Shown here: positions 1-9,028 of the stretch, piece after piece
How positions within the stretch are numbered: the first letter of the stretch is position 1
Layout: every line of letters starts with the position of its first letter
Source of the DNA: Pseudomonas taeanensis MS-3
GTDB lineage: Bacteria; Pseudomonadota; Gammaproteobacteria; Pseudomonadales; Pseudomonadaceae
Reading direction: 5' to 3'
DNA: 64,000 nt
Assembly: GCF_000498575.2 (NCBI RefSeq)
Contig: NZ_AWSQ01000001.1
Span: forward strand, 1,159,914-1,223,913
The notes under the pieces: model-generated
Told to the model about the DNA's origin: nothing
Seen by the model: the letters and a program-made list of their open reading frames with translations, nothing else
Database searches by the model: none
Translations under genes and position numbers: made by a program

Positions 1-67
1 CTGCTGCGTTGGCCTAGAGTCTGGATATCGCCAAGGGCGGGAGTGGGCAGGAAGAGTGACACGCCTG

Positions 68-128
68 CCACCTGAGCCCCTGAGCCTGCCGCTATGGGGC
101 TTAGCGGTAGGCTCAGGGGCTCAGGTGG
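68..128. terminator. Long inverted repeat downstream of algG, probable terminator or extragenic palindrome
   Basis: Arms at 68-93 and 103-128 are 26 bp each with one mismatch (a G:U pair in RNA) and a 9-base loop. It lies about 80 bp past the algG stop, where the alginate operon transcript should end. On the plus strand the right arm is followed by a short T run; on the algG strand there is no T run, so it may act as a bidirectional terminator, an mRNA-stabilising stem or a repeated extragenic palindrome. Each arm contains a tandem CCTGAGC repeat. Positions 1-67 hold no gene that I recognise. Confidence 0.6.
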
Positions 129-205
129 GTTTTGAGGGGGCGACCTGTGTGGCGGATCCTGTTAAGGCAGGTAGGCGGTGAGCGATTTAGGCTTGGTCGG
201 GTGGT

Positions 206-1795
206 TTACAGGCCCTGCTCAGGCGACGCTTTAGGCTTGCCAGGGCGCAAACTATGGGCTGACTGGTTAGCGCTCCCTGATGCTGTTTTTTTGACCTGAC
301 AGTCCTTTTTGGCGGGAAAGCTCGCCTGACGCGCCGTGGCGGGACGTACTTGGATGATGCAGCCGCGCTTGTAGGTGGCGTCGAGCAACAGGCTCTGCAG
401 CGCCAGGATATCCCCGCCGAGGATGCTCTGCGTCAGCGGCCCGAGCTGGTAGTCATTGTTGCCCAGCGTCAGCTGTTGTACGCCCTCGGTGCGAATCAGG
501 ACCTGGCCGATATTGCCCAGGGTATTGCCGATCACCACTAGTTCGCTCGGTTGCTCGCCAGGGTTCAGCACGCTGATCCCGTAGTTGGCGCTGGCGTGGA
601 TCTGGTTGCCGACGATATACGCCCGTTGCAGGTTGTCGGCATAGACGCCACTGGCGTCGCTGTTGCCGATCAGGTTGCCACTGACCAGCAGCGCGCTATC
701 GGCAGTATCCGAGGCGACATTGCGCAGCAGGATGCCATTGCCCCTGGAGGCGCCGATCTGGTTGTCCGCGAGCACCAGGTTACCGCTTTGATCGTTGATT
801 TCGATCCCGGCTTTTTCGGTCTGCAGCAGTGTGTTGTGCTCGACCACGCCGACACTCGAACCACGGATACGGATGCCACTCTGGTTGCGCACCTGCTGGA
901 TACGGTTATGGCTGAGGTGCAGGCGCGCGTCCTGCAGATCGATGGCGTACTGCTGCAGGTTGGTGAAGGTGCTGTGTTCGATTCGGGCCTGGACGGCCTG
1001 CAGTTCGACGCTGGAGAGCGCGTCGATCCGACTGTCGCTGATCAGTACCCGTGCCGGCTCTTGCTGCAGCGGCTGGCCGCTACTGCGCGCGCTGCTCATG
1101 CCTCGGGACAGGTGTGCGTTGTAACCGAGCTTGCGCAGGGTCGAACCTCTGATTTCAGTGGTACTGCCGGCCCAGGCCATGATGAATGGGCGGAAGGGTC
1201 GGTCGGTGACCGTGGGGCTGTCATCGTTCCAGCTCTCCAGCGTGGCATTCACCAGGCTGAGCGTGCCCAGGTTGATCAGCGCAGTCCCGCTGGGGGTGAG
1301 CAGGTACAGGTGACTGTCCTTGACCAGCAAGGCGCCGTCGGCCGCGACCATCAGCGGATAACTGAGCAGGTAACCATCTTTGTAGCGCTTGAGAATGCGT
1401 GGGTCGGCGAGGCGCTGGTGCAGTTGCTCGAGGGTGATCTGGCCTTTGCCGATGACCACGGCTTGCGGGTGGCTCGACTGATAGCCGGCAATCGCCCGAA
1501 ACAGGCCATTGTTGACGAAGGGCTCGAACGGCCAACTGCCCGCTTGGGCGGAGAACATGGTTTGCAACGCGACAGTCGCGGTTGCAGAGGTGGTGCCTGT
1601 GCTCCAGTTTGGCAGGCTGCTGCGGGCCTGCTGGCGAATCCGCTCGGCTTGCACCTGCTGCTCGGCCTCGCCGCTCCAGTGCCAATCGGCGTCATTGACG
1701 GGCTGCGCGTAGCTGCTGGATATGGTTAGCAGGCTCAAGATCAAGCCCGCGGCACTGGCCGCCAGATGACGGAGGGTCTGGTGAGTCTGAGGCAT
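206..1795 (-). CDS. algG: AlgG-like mannuronan C5-epimerase homologue with altered active site
   Basis: 529 aa, last gene of the operon, abutting the algL stop. Residues 1-30 form a signal peptide ending SSSYA. An N-terminal region (about 100-200) is followed by a right-handed beta-helix repeat region (about 205-430). The block PFRPFIMAWAGS (about 200-211) corresponds to FRPFLLSWGG in characterised AlgG proteins, so homology is clear. In known AlgG the epimerase active site is a DPHD motif on the helix, with His acting as base. Here the aligned stretch reads YAIDLQD (283-289): His is Gln and Pro is Leu. The later KHGIIVSRE segment is replaced by QSGIRIRGS. The C-terminal 35 residues are basic and Ser/Lys-rich. 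AlgG also has a structural role protecting polymer in the periplasm, which could persist. Inference: epimerase activity is lost or changed. Confidence 0.82.
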   Translation of the reverse strand: MPQTHQTLRHLAASAAGLILSLLTISSSYAQPVNDADWHWSGEAEQQVQAERIRQQARSSLPNWSTGTTSATATVALQTMFSAQAGSWPFEPFVNNGLFRAIAGYQSSHPQAVVIGKGQITLEQLHQRLADPRILKRYKDGYLLSYPLMVAADGALLVKDSHLYLLTPSGTALINLGTLSLVNATLESWNDDSPTVTDRPFRPFIMAWAGSTTEIRGSTLRKLGYNAHLSRGMSSARSSGQPLQQEPARVLISDSRIDALSSVELQAVQARIEHSTFTNLQQYAIDLQDARLHLSHNRIQQVRNQSGIRIRGSSVGVVEHNTLLQTEKAGIEINDQSGNLVLADNQIGASRGNGILLRNVASDTADSALLVSGNLIGNSDASGVYADNLQRAYIVGNQIHASANYGISVLNPGEQPSELVVIGNTLGNIGQVLIRTEGVQQLTLGNNDYQLGPLTQSILGGDILALQSLLLDATYKRGCIIQVRPATARQASFPAKKDCQVKKTASGSANQSAHSLRPGKPKASPEQGL

Positions 1796-2926
1796 CTACG
1801 GATTTTCCCTGGATGATTGGAAGTGGCTGTAGAGCGGTTTGAGATGGCCGCCAATCTGACCGTAGTTATCTACTTCGCCGTCTTGTACTGCGTAGAGCTT
1901 GCGCGCCCACACATGCTCGGGATAGCGGTTGAGGTAGGGGATCAGCCAGCTCATCTTGTGTGCACCGACCGCCTTCTGGGTCTTGCCCTGCAGTTCTTCC
2001 AGGGTTTGCGGCTGCAGCACGGCGCGGGCGGTGAAATTGGCCAGGAGTTGCAGCTTGCGGCTTTCCTCTGCGGACAGCGGGCGACCATTGAACTGCGCGG
2101 CCTCCGCCAGCAACACCAGGGGCACCATGGCGTAATTGCTGTAGTCGGCGGCCAGCTGGCTGCGGGCCACCTCGAGAGGCAGGTAGGCGTAATCGCCGCT
2201 AGTCGACAGAGTCATCTGCCTGAAGGCACGTCTCAGGTTGCTATCGGCCCAGGCCATGAAGTCATCGCGGCCGAGCAGCATGCCGGTTGCTGCAACGGCC
2301 CAGCCAGCCCAGTAATCATGGTTGTTGAAAAACTTGAAACCGGGCTGGTGGCGGGGCTGGTACTCGGCAATCACCTGTTCGCCCAGCTGTTCCAGCCAGC
2401 TTCTCTGTACGGGTGAAGGTTGCCAGGCGCGATTGCTCAGTGCCTGGGTCTTCAGCAGGGTCGAAGAAATCGCGGCCAATGCCCATTTACGCGAGGCAAC
2501 GCCGGTGTTGCTGGCGTCTTTGCTGTGCAGGGCACCGGCCGTGGCCCACGCCGTGAGCCACTGATCGAGGCACGCCAGCGCGAGGCGGGCCTGCTGCGGT
2601 TTTTTTGCGCGTTGGAATTGGTTTGAAGCACTGACCAGGCCACCGATGTAGCGCTTGATCTGTTTGCCGATCTGGGTGGTTTCCTTGGACTGCTTGGCCC
2701 GCAAGGTCGACTTGCTGCTATCGCTCTGGTCATATTTGCTTTGCAGCTGCAGGTGCCCGGTATAGGCCGCTGGCGCTTTCTTCGGGCAGCTGAGCTGCCG
2801 ATAGTCAGCGGCTTGGCCAACCAGCTTATTTGGCTGCGCCGCCCAGATCGACGTGGTCGCATGGGCCGGCAGTTGTGCGAGGCCGATCAGCAGCAGGGCA
2901 GCCAGAGGTTTGGCGCTCAACGACAT
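1796..2926 (-). CDS. algL: Alginate lyase AlgL
   Basis: 376 aa periplasmic mannuronate lyase that degrades misdirected polymer during export. The start is the ATG at 2926, which gives a signal peptide (about 1-23, ending PAHA) and overlaps the end of algX by 10 bases; a longer open frame upstream has no coding support. Catalytic features of PL5 lyases are visible: Lys64 in SKYDQSD, the NNHDYWAGW block (201-209, Asn/His), Arg255 and the tyrosines of DYSNYA (262, 265). The length is close to the 367 aa of P. aeruginosa AlgL. It sits between algX and algG, as X-L are adjacent in the classical operon, but G has moved behind it. Confidence 0.93.
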   Translation of the reverse strand: MSLSAKPLAALLLIGLAQLPAHATTSIWAAQPNKLVGQAADYRQLSCPKKAPAAYTGHLQLQSKYDQSDSSKSTLRAKQSKETTQIGKQIKRYIGGLVSASNQFQRAKKPQQARLALACLDQWLTAWATAGALHSKDASNTGVASRKWALAAISSTLLKTQALSNRAWQPSPVQRSWLEQLGEQVIAEYQPRHQPGFKFFNNHDYWAGWAVAATGMLLGRDDFMAWADSNLRRAFRQMTLSTSGDYAYLPLEVARSQLAADYSNYAMVPLVLLAEAAQFNGRPLSAEESRKLQLLANFTARAVLQPQTLEELQGKTQKAVGAHKMSWLIPYLNRYPEHVWARKLYAVQDGEVDNYGQIGGHLKPLYSHFQSSRENP

Positions 2927-4314
2927 ACCTTGACCTCGAGTGTCGTGGCGCTTTCCAGAGGGGCGGTGGGCTCCATGAATACAGAGAGCAGGTTGGCGTC
3001 CTTGAATTCGGCCGCCGGGCTCAACTCCAGGTAGTACTGACCACCGCTGACGGCAGCCTGGCGGCGCATCCACACCTTGTCACGGGCGCCATTGTCGTAA
3101 TAGACGATCAGGTAAAAGTCCTTGACGCTCGTGTCGCCGATCTTGATATCGAGAAAGCCGTTGAGGTTGCTGAGACTCTGCCGGTCCTGACCGGCGTTGC
3201 TGAACAGTTCGATGCGCTCGTTGACCTGCAGCGAGGGGCGTTTGAGCGAGTGGCTCGCCAACGTCTCGGCCTTGGCGCATCCGCCGTTGATCGCCGGGAT
3301 CAACTGTCGGTACAGGTAGGGGCTGTCGAGGCTGTAGCTGGCGGGCAGTTCCCACACCAGCATCTTCGGCGGGGCGTCGGGGTTGTAGCTCGGCGAGAGC
3401 AGGTATTCGAGCAAGGCACCGTCCTGGCCGCCGCCGGGCAGGGCAAAGTTGAGGATGTCGACGCCCAGGTATTCCTTGAGATAACCGTCGAAGTTGTACT
3501 GGCGGGTTTCGTCTTCGCGGGCGGCGGAGTTACTGGTGCCGACCAGAATGACTTCGGGGTCGGCGTCCTCTTCGAACAAGGCGCTGGCGTCGTCCGAGTC
3601 CGGGATGGTGCGGTAATTTTTGACGAACTGATAACCGAAGGTGTTGTTGCAGATCCGCGCGAGCGCCATGTCGAGGATGCCGTTCTTCGGAATGATCACG
3701 CCAGGCTCGGTGCGATAGGCCTTGTGACTCAGTTGCGCATAGAACGGCTGTCGTTTGACTTCGTCAGCCAACACGCGGGCGGTAATCTGGGCGCCGCTGG
3801 GGGTCCAGTGCGAGTCGCGGCGGAAGAAGTAGTCGGCTTGCGGTGGTTGTTCCACCACTTGCAGCATGTCCGGCACGATCGCCCCGCCGGCGCGTAATTG
3901 CCGCTGCAGCTTGGCCAGGCTGGCGCGGGCCTTGGCATAGTCGAAGCCGTAAGCCTGTGCGGGGCGCACCTTGTCCCGGTGCATCAGGCCGCGGGTCGGC
4001 TGCACGGCGATGGCTACGTGCGTGCCCTTGGCCGCGAAGGTCGCCATCAGCCGGGCAAACTCCGGTTGCATGGCTGGGGGAATGCCGAACTCATTGACCA
4101 GGTCCACCGAGGAACGGAACAGCCAGCGGTCGTCGCCGGGTGCGATGAAGCGCATCAGCTTCATGCCGCGGCCCTGGTACTGGTCAGGGTCGGTGACCGC
4201 CGAACAGATCAGACATTCCAGGCCATCACAGCCCTCAGGCGTTTCATCGGCAACGCTCGACAAGCTGCACAGGGCGAGGGTCATGGCCAGAATTTGCTGC
4301 AGTGTTTTCTTCAT
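2917..4314 (-). CDS. algX: Alginate O-acetyltransferase AlgX
   Basis: 465 aa from the ATG at 4314, which gives a clean signal peptide (MKKTLQQILAMTLALCSLSS then VADE). An in-frame ATG at 4380, closer to algF, would add 22 residues in front of that peptide; neither start has a strong ribosome-binding site. SGNH-type acetyltransferase domain with the triad visible: Asp167 and His169 in RRDSHW, nucleophile Ser261 in VGTSNS. The C-terminal part aligns with the carbohydrate-binding module of AlgX. AlgX makes the final acetyl transfer to mannuronate in the periplasm and forms part of the export scaffold with AlgK. Here it follows algF rather than algG. Confidence 0.92.
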   Translation of the reverse strand: MKKTLQQILAMTLALCSLSSVADETPEGCDGLECLICSAVTDPDQYQGRGMKLMRFIAPGDDRWLFRSSVDLVNEFGIPPAMQPEFARLMATFAAKGTHVAIAVQPTRGLMHRDKVRPAQAYGFDYAKARASLAKLQRQLRAGGAIVPDMLQVVEQPPQADYFFRRDSHWTPSGAQITARVLADEVKRQPFYAQLSHKAYRTEPGVIIPKNGILDMALARICNNTFGYQFVKNYRTIPDSDDASALFEEDADPEVILVGTSNSAAREDETRQYNFDGYLKEYLGVDILNFALPGGGQDGALLEYLLSPSYNPDAPPKMLVWELPASYSLDSPYLYRQLIPAINGGCAKAETLASHSLKRPSLQVNERIELFSNAGQDRQSLSNLNGFLDIKIGDTSVKDFYLIVYYDNGARDKVWMRRQAAVSGGQYYLELSPAAEFKDANLLSVFMEPTAPLESATTLEVKVCR

Positions 4315-4384
4315 GTTCGCGGGCTTATTATCCTGTTGGGCCAGGCGCCGGCTTAGCAGCCGAGGCAGAAAACCGCTCATCCGT

Positions 4385-5026
4385 TCACTCGGTCGGGTCG
4401 ATCGCGTTGGCTTGGCTGATGGTGCGGTAGCCAGCGCCTTGCGGCAGCAGCACGTAACTGTAGGAGCGACCCTTCTTCAAGAACATCTCGTCGAAGGTCG
4501 CGACACTCTGGTCACCGACATAGGCGGCGAAGGCGATCTTGAACTCGTTGACCATGCGTCCGCCGGTCTGCGCCTTGTCGATCGCTTCGACCACCACGTG
4601 CTTGCCGTCCACGGTCTTCAATGCCGCACTACTGTCGGTCAGGTTGTAGAACGCCAGTTGGGCTTTTTTCGGTTCGTTGACATAGCTGTCCTTGAGCAGC
4701 GTCAACTGGCCGTCGGCATAGAGCAGGGTAGTGGCGGTATTGGCTTGCAGGTCGGGCTCCAGGGACTTGCCGTCGATCAGCAGCCTGGTCTTGCCGGGCG
4801 GGGTGAAACGATAGCTGCCGAGCTGGGCGGGGCCGACTTTCTGCGGGGTCTTCTTGCCGCTGAGACTGACCTCGACCACCGCGTCGCTCAGGTTGAGCAC
4901 GCGGATGAACGCCGAGTCGGCTGGCGCGACCGCATCGTAGAGGTCGGCGGCGTTCTCCTTGGCTTGGCTGCTGGTCGCGGCCAGTAAGGTCAGTAGGCAC
5001 ATCAGCCGGCGGGCAAAGGTCTGCAT
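4385..5026 (-). CDS. algF: Alginate O-acetylation protein AlgF
   Basis: 213 aa with a signal peptide (about 1-22, ending SSQA). Periplasmic adaptor of the AlgI/J/F/X acetylation pathway. No catalytic motif is known for the family; recognition rests on the overall AlgF-like sequence (DLYDAVAPADSAFIRVLNLS near the N terminus, EMFLKKGRSYSYVLLP near the end) and its position 17 bases after algJ. The I-J-F order is the same as in the classical operon, so these three moved as one block. Confidence 0.92.
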   Translation of the reverse strand: MQTFARRLMCLLTLLAATSSQAKENAADLYDAVAPADSAFIRVLNLSDAVVEVSLSGKKTPQKVGPAQLGSYRFTPPGKTRLLIDGKSLEPDLQANTATTLLYADGQLTLLKDSYVNEPKKAQLAFYNLTDSSAALKTVDGKHVVVEAIDKAQTGGRMVNEFKIAFAAYVGDQSVATFDEMFLKKGRSYSYVLLPQGAGYRTISQANAIDPTE

Positions 5027-5043
5027 GGGGAAGCTCCTGGTGG

Positions 5044-6153
5044 CTAGAAATGTTGTGGTTGAGCGGCTTGCCAGCTCTTTTCGCCGGCCTGCTGAGCCAG
5101 CACGGTGCGAACCGGGAACTCCCAGATCACGGTATGGATGCTGTCGCTGTCGAACAGGTCGCTGGCGGTAAATTCGCTCATCGCCTGGAACGGCCCGCGG
5201 GCCTCTACGGCAACGCTGACCAGGTCGTTCTGCAGGGCTTCCTTGAGAAAGCCGAGGAAGTTCCAGTCTTCGATCTTGGTGTAGCTGGAACCCACCACGG
5301 CAATCGACTGGCCGCTATCGCCGAACAGGTTGTCTTCGCTGACGGTCTGCGCCGCGTTGAGCGTCTCGTAGAGCGGGATAATCGCCGGACGGTAAGGCCG
5401 GGGCGCCAGGCGCTGGTCGAACAGGATGTAGTTCATCAAGTCGCCCTTGAGGCTTTTCTCGTCCGCTATATGGGAGGCATAGGGGATGGTGCCCCGCAGT
5501 TGCGGGTTCTGCCGCGCTACTTCCTGAGCGGCCAGATTGGCGCCGAAGGGACTCCAGTGGGTGTCGGTTTTGAGAAACAGCCGTGAGCTGTCGCGCTGGT
5601 TGAGGAAGGCGTCGCGCAGGCTGGTGACCTGGATCTGCCGGTGCTGCAGGGCTTGGCTGAAGCGTTGGTAGAGGTCGATCGCCTGCGGGTTGGGGTGCTG
5701 CCGGGCATGTTGCGCATAGATATCCAGCTTCATCGGCACCGGCAGCATGATCAGGCGTTTGCCGTGCTGCTGTAGCTGGGCCTGCACCTTGGCGATCTGC
5801 TCGACCTGTTGCTGCAGATTGGCGCTCAGGTCATTGGGCACCAGATACTCCTGGCTGGTGTAGAGCCAGCCGTCGTTGCCCAGCACCACGCCTTGCGCGC
5901 CTTCGTTGAACAGCAGGTATTGGGCGCTGGCCCAGAGCTTGACCGCCGGGTCGCGGATGAACAGCTGCTTGTCGTAGCTCTGCTCGAATTTGCGCAGCAG
6001 CTTGCCGTCGAGGAACAGCTCAAGGGACTGCGCCTGGGTCTGCGACTTGGAGAAGTCATAAACCGAAGGCAGCGAGTAGATGAACATCACCACTAGCAGC
6101 GCGCAGAAGGCGATGCCGTTTATCTTGCTCGCCGAACTCATCACCGGAAACAT
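5044..6153 (-). CDS. algJ: Alginate O-acetyltransferase AlgJ
   Basis: 369 aa, anchored in the inner membrane by one N-terminal hydrophobic segment (about 12-30) with the enzyme domain in the periplasm. SGNH-like catalytic residues are visible: Asp197 and His199 in KTDTHW and Ser290 in VVGSSYT. It takes acetyl groups delivered across the membrane by AlgI and passes them toward AlgX. The ATG at 6153 is preceded by GAGGTG at good spacing and lies 9 bases after the algI stop, consistent with translational coupling. Confidence 0.93.
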   Translation of the reverse strand: MFPVMSSASKINGIAFCALLVVMFIYSLPSVYDFSKSQTQAQSLELFLDGKLLRKFEQSYDKQLFIRDPAVKLWASAQYLLFNEGAQGVVLGNDGWLYTSQEYLVPNDLSANLQQQVEQIAKVQAQLQQHGKRLIMLPVPMKLDIYAQHARQHPNPQAIDLYQRFSQALQHRQIQVTSLRDAFLNQRDSSRLFLKTDTHWSPFGANLAAQEVARQNPQLRGTIPYASHIADEKSLKGDLMNYILFDQRLAPRPYRPAIIPLYETLNAAQTVSEDNLFGDSGQSIAVVGSSYTKIEDWNFLGFLKEALQNDLVSVAVEARGPFQAMSEFTASDLFDSDSIHTVIWEFPVRTVLAQQAGEKSWQAAQPQHF

Positions 6154-6162
6154 GGCGGCACC

Positions 6163-7590
6163 TCAGAACTGGAAGTACAAGAAGGGAGAGAAGGAATTGG
6201 CCGCCAGGCGGCTGATGGCCAGCGCGAAGCCCGCCCACAGCAGCAGGGCACTGAAGCCGCCGACGTGCTGCATGAAGTACTGTTCCTTGTTGCCGGCGTA
6301 GTAACGGCTGTTGATGGCGCCGGCGATGACCAGCCAGGCGACAGCCACCAGGGCGAAGGAAATGGTCATCGCCGACGTGCCGAACAGGTAGAGATCGAGG
6401 GTGCCGATGCCGTTCATGCCGAGCATCGCCGCATAGATACCCAGGCTGTGTTGAAGGTCGCCGGTGAAGAACAGCGGCATGCACGACAGAATCAGCAGCA
6501 CGGTGCGCAGGTTGCGCAGTGGTCGGTAGGGCGTGGTGATCTTGGTCGCCAGGCCAAGCTTGCGTTCGATGACCATGGCCACGCCGAAGAACAAGCCCCA
6601 GAGGATGAAGGCGAAGCTGGCGCCATGCCAGAGGCCGGACAGCAGCATGGTGTAGACCAGCGCCACCAGCATGCCGGCCATGCGTTTGCGCACCATGGGC
6701 ATATAGACATAGTCGCGCAGGAAATCCGCCAGGGTCATGTGCCAGCGCTGCCAGAACTCGGTGACGCTCTGCGCCAGGTAGGGCTGGTTGAAGTTTTCGG
6801 CGAAGCGAAAGCCCATCATCATGCCCAGGCCGATGGCCATGTCGCTGTAGCCGGAGAAGTCGAAGTACAGCTGCAGCGTCGAAATGAACAGGCCGAACCA
6901 GGCGTCGACCAGTTGCGGTGACCCTTCGCCGACGAACAACGTGTTCATCGGCGCCAGGGAGTCGGCGATCAGCACTTTCTTGATGAAGCCGAGCATGAAC
7001 CGGCAGGCCCCCAGGGAGAACAGCTCCAGGGAATGCGTACGCTGCTTGAGCTGCTTGTCGATCAGGCTGTAACGCAGGATCGGTCCGGCGATCAGTTGCG
7101 GAAACAGGGCAATGTAGGCCGCAAAGTCGACGAAACGGGTAGTCGGTTCGGCATTGCGCCGATAAATGTCGACGATGTAGCTCAGCGCCTGGAAGACGAA
7201 GAAGGAAATTCCCAGCGGCAGGATGATGTGTTCCAGGGTGAAGGTATCGATGCCCAGCGGCTGCAATGCCGCGGCGATCACTTCGACTCCGAAGTTGGCG
7301 TACTTGAAGTAACCCAGGGTCGACAGGTTGCCGACCACGCCTACACACAGCAGGCGGAAGGCCATGGTCTTGTCGCCGACATCCATGCGCGCCTTGATCC
7401 TGATGCCGAACCAATAGTTCCAGTACGAGATGGCGACGAACAGCAGGAGAAAGTCCGGGCGCCACCAGGCGTAGAACAGGTAGCTGCCGAGCACTATCAC
7501 GTAGGACCGCCACTGGTCTTTGACTGCGTAATAACTGAGCAGGAAGACCGGCAGGAACAGGAACAGGAAGATGTTCGAGGTGAAGACCAT
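6163..7590 (-). CDS. algI: MBOAT-family alginate acetyl donor transporter AlgI
   Basis: 475 aa polytopic inner-membrane protein of the membrane-bound O-acyltransferase family. The MBOAT signature is clear: FEFW-type segment TEFWQRWHMTL (about 277-287) and the essential His322 in GLWHGASF, at the same position as the His322 reported for P. aeruginosa AlgI. It moves acetyl groups from a cytoplasmic donor to AlgJ. It starts 13 bases after algE, a junction that does not exist in the classical operon, where algG follows algE. Confidence 0.95.
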   Translation of the reverse strand: MVFTSNIFLFLFLPVFLLSYYAVKDQWRSYVIVLGSYLFYAWWRPDFLLLFVAISYWNYWFGIRIKARMDVGDKTMAFRLLCVGVVGNLSTLGYFKYANFGVEVIAAALQPLGIDTFTLEHIILPLGISFFVFQALSYIVDIYRRNAEPTTRFVDFAAYIALFPQLIAGPILRYSLIDKQLKQRTHSLELFSLGACRFMLGFIKKVLIADSLAPMNTLFVGEGSPQLVDAWFGLFISTLQLYFDFSGYSDMAIGLGMMMGFRFAENFNQPYLAQSVTEFWQRWHMTLADFLRDYVYMPMVRKRMAGMLVALVYTMLLSGLWHGASFAFILWGLFFGVAMVIERKLGLATKITTPYRPLRNLRTVLLILSCMPLFFTGDLQHSLGIYAAMLGMNGIGTLDLYLFGTSAMTISFALVAVAWLVIAGAINSRYYAGNKEQYFMQHVGGFSALLLWAGFALAISRLAANSFSPFLYFQF

Positions 7591-7603
7591 GGGGTTTCGC
7601 CTG

Positions 7604-9028
7604 TCAGTAATGCATCACGATACCCAGCGTGAGCTGGTAGTCATCGCCACTGGCGACCGCATCACCAGCGCGGAAGTAGCTGGCGCTGAGCAAGGTATTC
7701 AGGTCGAGATGCTTGCCCTGGTGAGCGATGGGAAACATCTTCCAGTAGTAATTCACGTCGAGCACCTGGCCCACCGAGCTGCTGCCGTTGTGGCTGCCGT
7801 TGGCAATATTCGCCTGGCGCGTGCGGCTCTGCTCGCGATCGACGCGTAGCGGCAGGTCGCCCGTGTCGTCGCGCAAGTAGAGATCGCTGAGGCGAAAGTC
7901 CAGGGAGCTGCGCGGGGTCGGCTGGGTCTCCAGGGTGACTCCGTAGTACTTCAGGTTGCGCACATTGACGTTGATGAACGAGCTGACCAGGCGGGTGCTG
8001 TAGCGCTCCAGCTCGACCACTCGATCGGACTGGATGCGGTTCAGGTAGAAACCGTCATTGGCGTCGTCCGGCTTATCGGTGATACCGCCGCGCAGGGCCA
8101 GACGCGGGGTCCAGGGCAAGTCGTTGAAGCGCTTGCCGACTTCGCCGAGTACCGCCCAGCCACGGCTATGGCCCTCGTCGCGAACGCTATTGCTGTCGAT
8201 GCTTTCGACTGTGCCGTCGAGTGTCGCCAGCTCCAGGTGGTAGTCGCTCAGCGGCCGCAGGTCGAGGTTCTGGCCGTCGAAGAACAGCCCGGCGCGCAGG
8301 CCCGTGAAGTCCTGGCGGTCGGCGGGATTCTGATCCGAGTGATCGTTTTCGTAGAGCATGCGTACGCCGACACTATTGTGCGGGTTCCAGCGCCAGGCGT
8401 ATTCGCCCATGGCGTAGAAGATGTCCTCGTCGGTGTCGTCGAGGTCGTTGACGTCGGTGTTGTAGTAATAGAATTTCTGGCCCATCGCCAGAAAACCGCT
8501 GGAGAAGCTGTCCTGGTAGTTGAAACGCACGGATTCAAAGGTGTCGTCCCACCAGATGCCGTAGCGGTCGAAGAAACTTTGTCGGCCCAGGGTCACCGAG
8601 TAGCGGGGGTCGTCCCACAATAGGTTGCGGCGTACATAGAGTTCGCGCAGCTCGGAATAGAAGTACTCCGGTCGTTCACGCTCGGGACCCGATTGCGGGT
8701 TGTTTTCCTGCAGCGCGGTAGAGGCCTGGCTGGTGTCATAGTTGATCCAGGCCCGGCCGAATACCTGCCATTGAGCCCAGCGCTTTTCCGGCGAGTACCA
8801 GTGAAACGAGGGTTCATAGCGGTAGCTCTGGAAGCTCTCGCGGCGGTTGCCGATCGTCGAGTCCTGAGGGCCGTAGCCGGTTTGCAGGGTCAGCTTGTGG
8901 AAGACCTCGGAGGTGATTACCTCGTCATCGAAGGCCCGCGTAAGCGCGGGTTCGTCTGCAGCCCAGGTCGATGAGGTCAGCAGTGCGAGCAGGGCAGCGC
9001 TGAACCTGAGCGCATTAAAAGTGTTCAT
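7604..9028 (-). CDS. algE: Outer-membrane alginate export porin AlgE
   Basis: 474 aa. The ATG at 9028 overlaps the algK stop (ATGA) and gives a signal peptide (about 1-23, ending STWA); the frame stays open upstream inside algK but that is not coding for AlgE. The mature part has the alternating aromatic/polar pattern of a large beta-barrel with many short strands, such as SVTLGRQSFFDRYGIWWDD, and ends in a strand TLGIVMHY. Length is close to the 490 aa, 18-stranded AlgE of P. aeruginosa. It forms the anion-selective pore through which the polymer leaves the cell, partnered by AlgK. Confidence 0.9.
   Translation of the reverse strand: MNTFNALRFSAALLALLTSSTWAADEPALTRAFDDEVITSEVFHKLTLQTGYGPQDSTIGNRRESFQSYRYEPSFHWYSPEKRWAQWQVFGRAWINYDTSQASTALQENNPQSGPERERPEYFYSELRELYVRRNLLWDDPRYSVTLGRQSFFDRYGIWWDDTFESVRFNYQDSFSSGFLAMGQKFYYYNTDVNDLDDTDEDIFYAMGEYAWRWNPHNSVGVRMLYENDHSDQNPADRQDFTGLRAGLFFDGQNLDLRPLSDYHLELATLDGTVESIDSNSVRDEGHSRGWAVLGEVGKRFNDLPWTPRLALRGGITDKPDDANDGFYLNRIQSDRVVELERYSTRLVSSFINVNVRNLKYYGVTLETQPTPRSSLDFRLSDLYLRDDTGDLPLRVDREQSRTRQANIANGSHNGSSSVGQVLDVNYYWKMFPIAHQGKHLDLNTLLSASYFRAGDAVASGDDYQLTLGIVMHY

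Noticed and set aside
551..1729. Long plus-strand open frame opposite algG, and similar long frames opposite algX, priA, hslU, ubiB and ubiE
   Set aside because: High-GC antisense shadow frames: no ribosome-binding sites, no family motifs, and fully covered by well-supported genes on the other strand.
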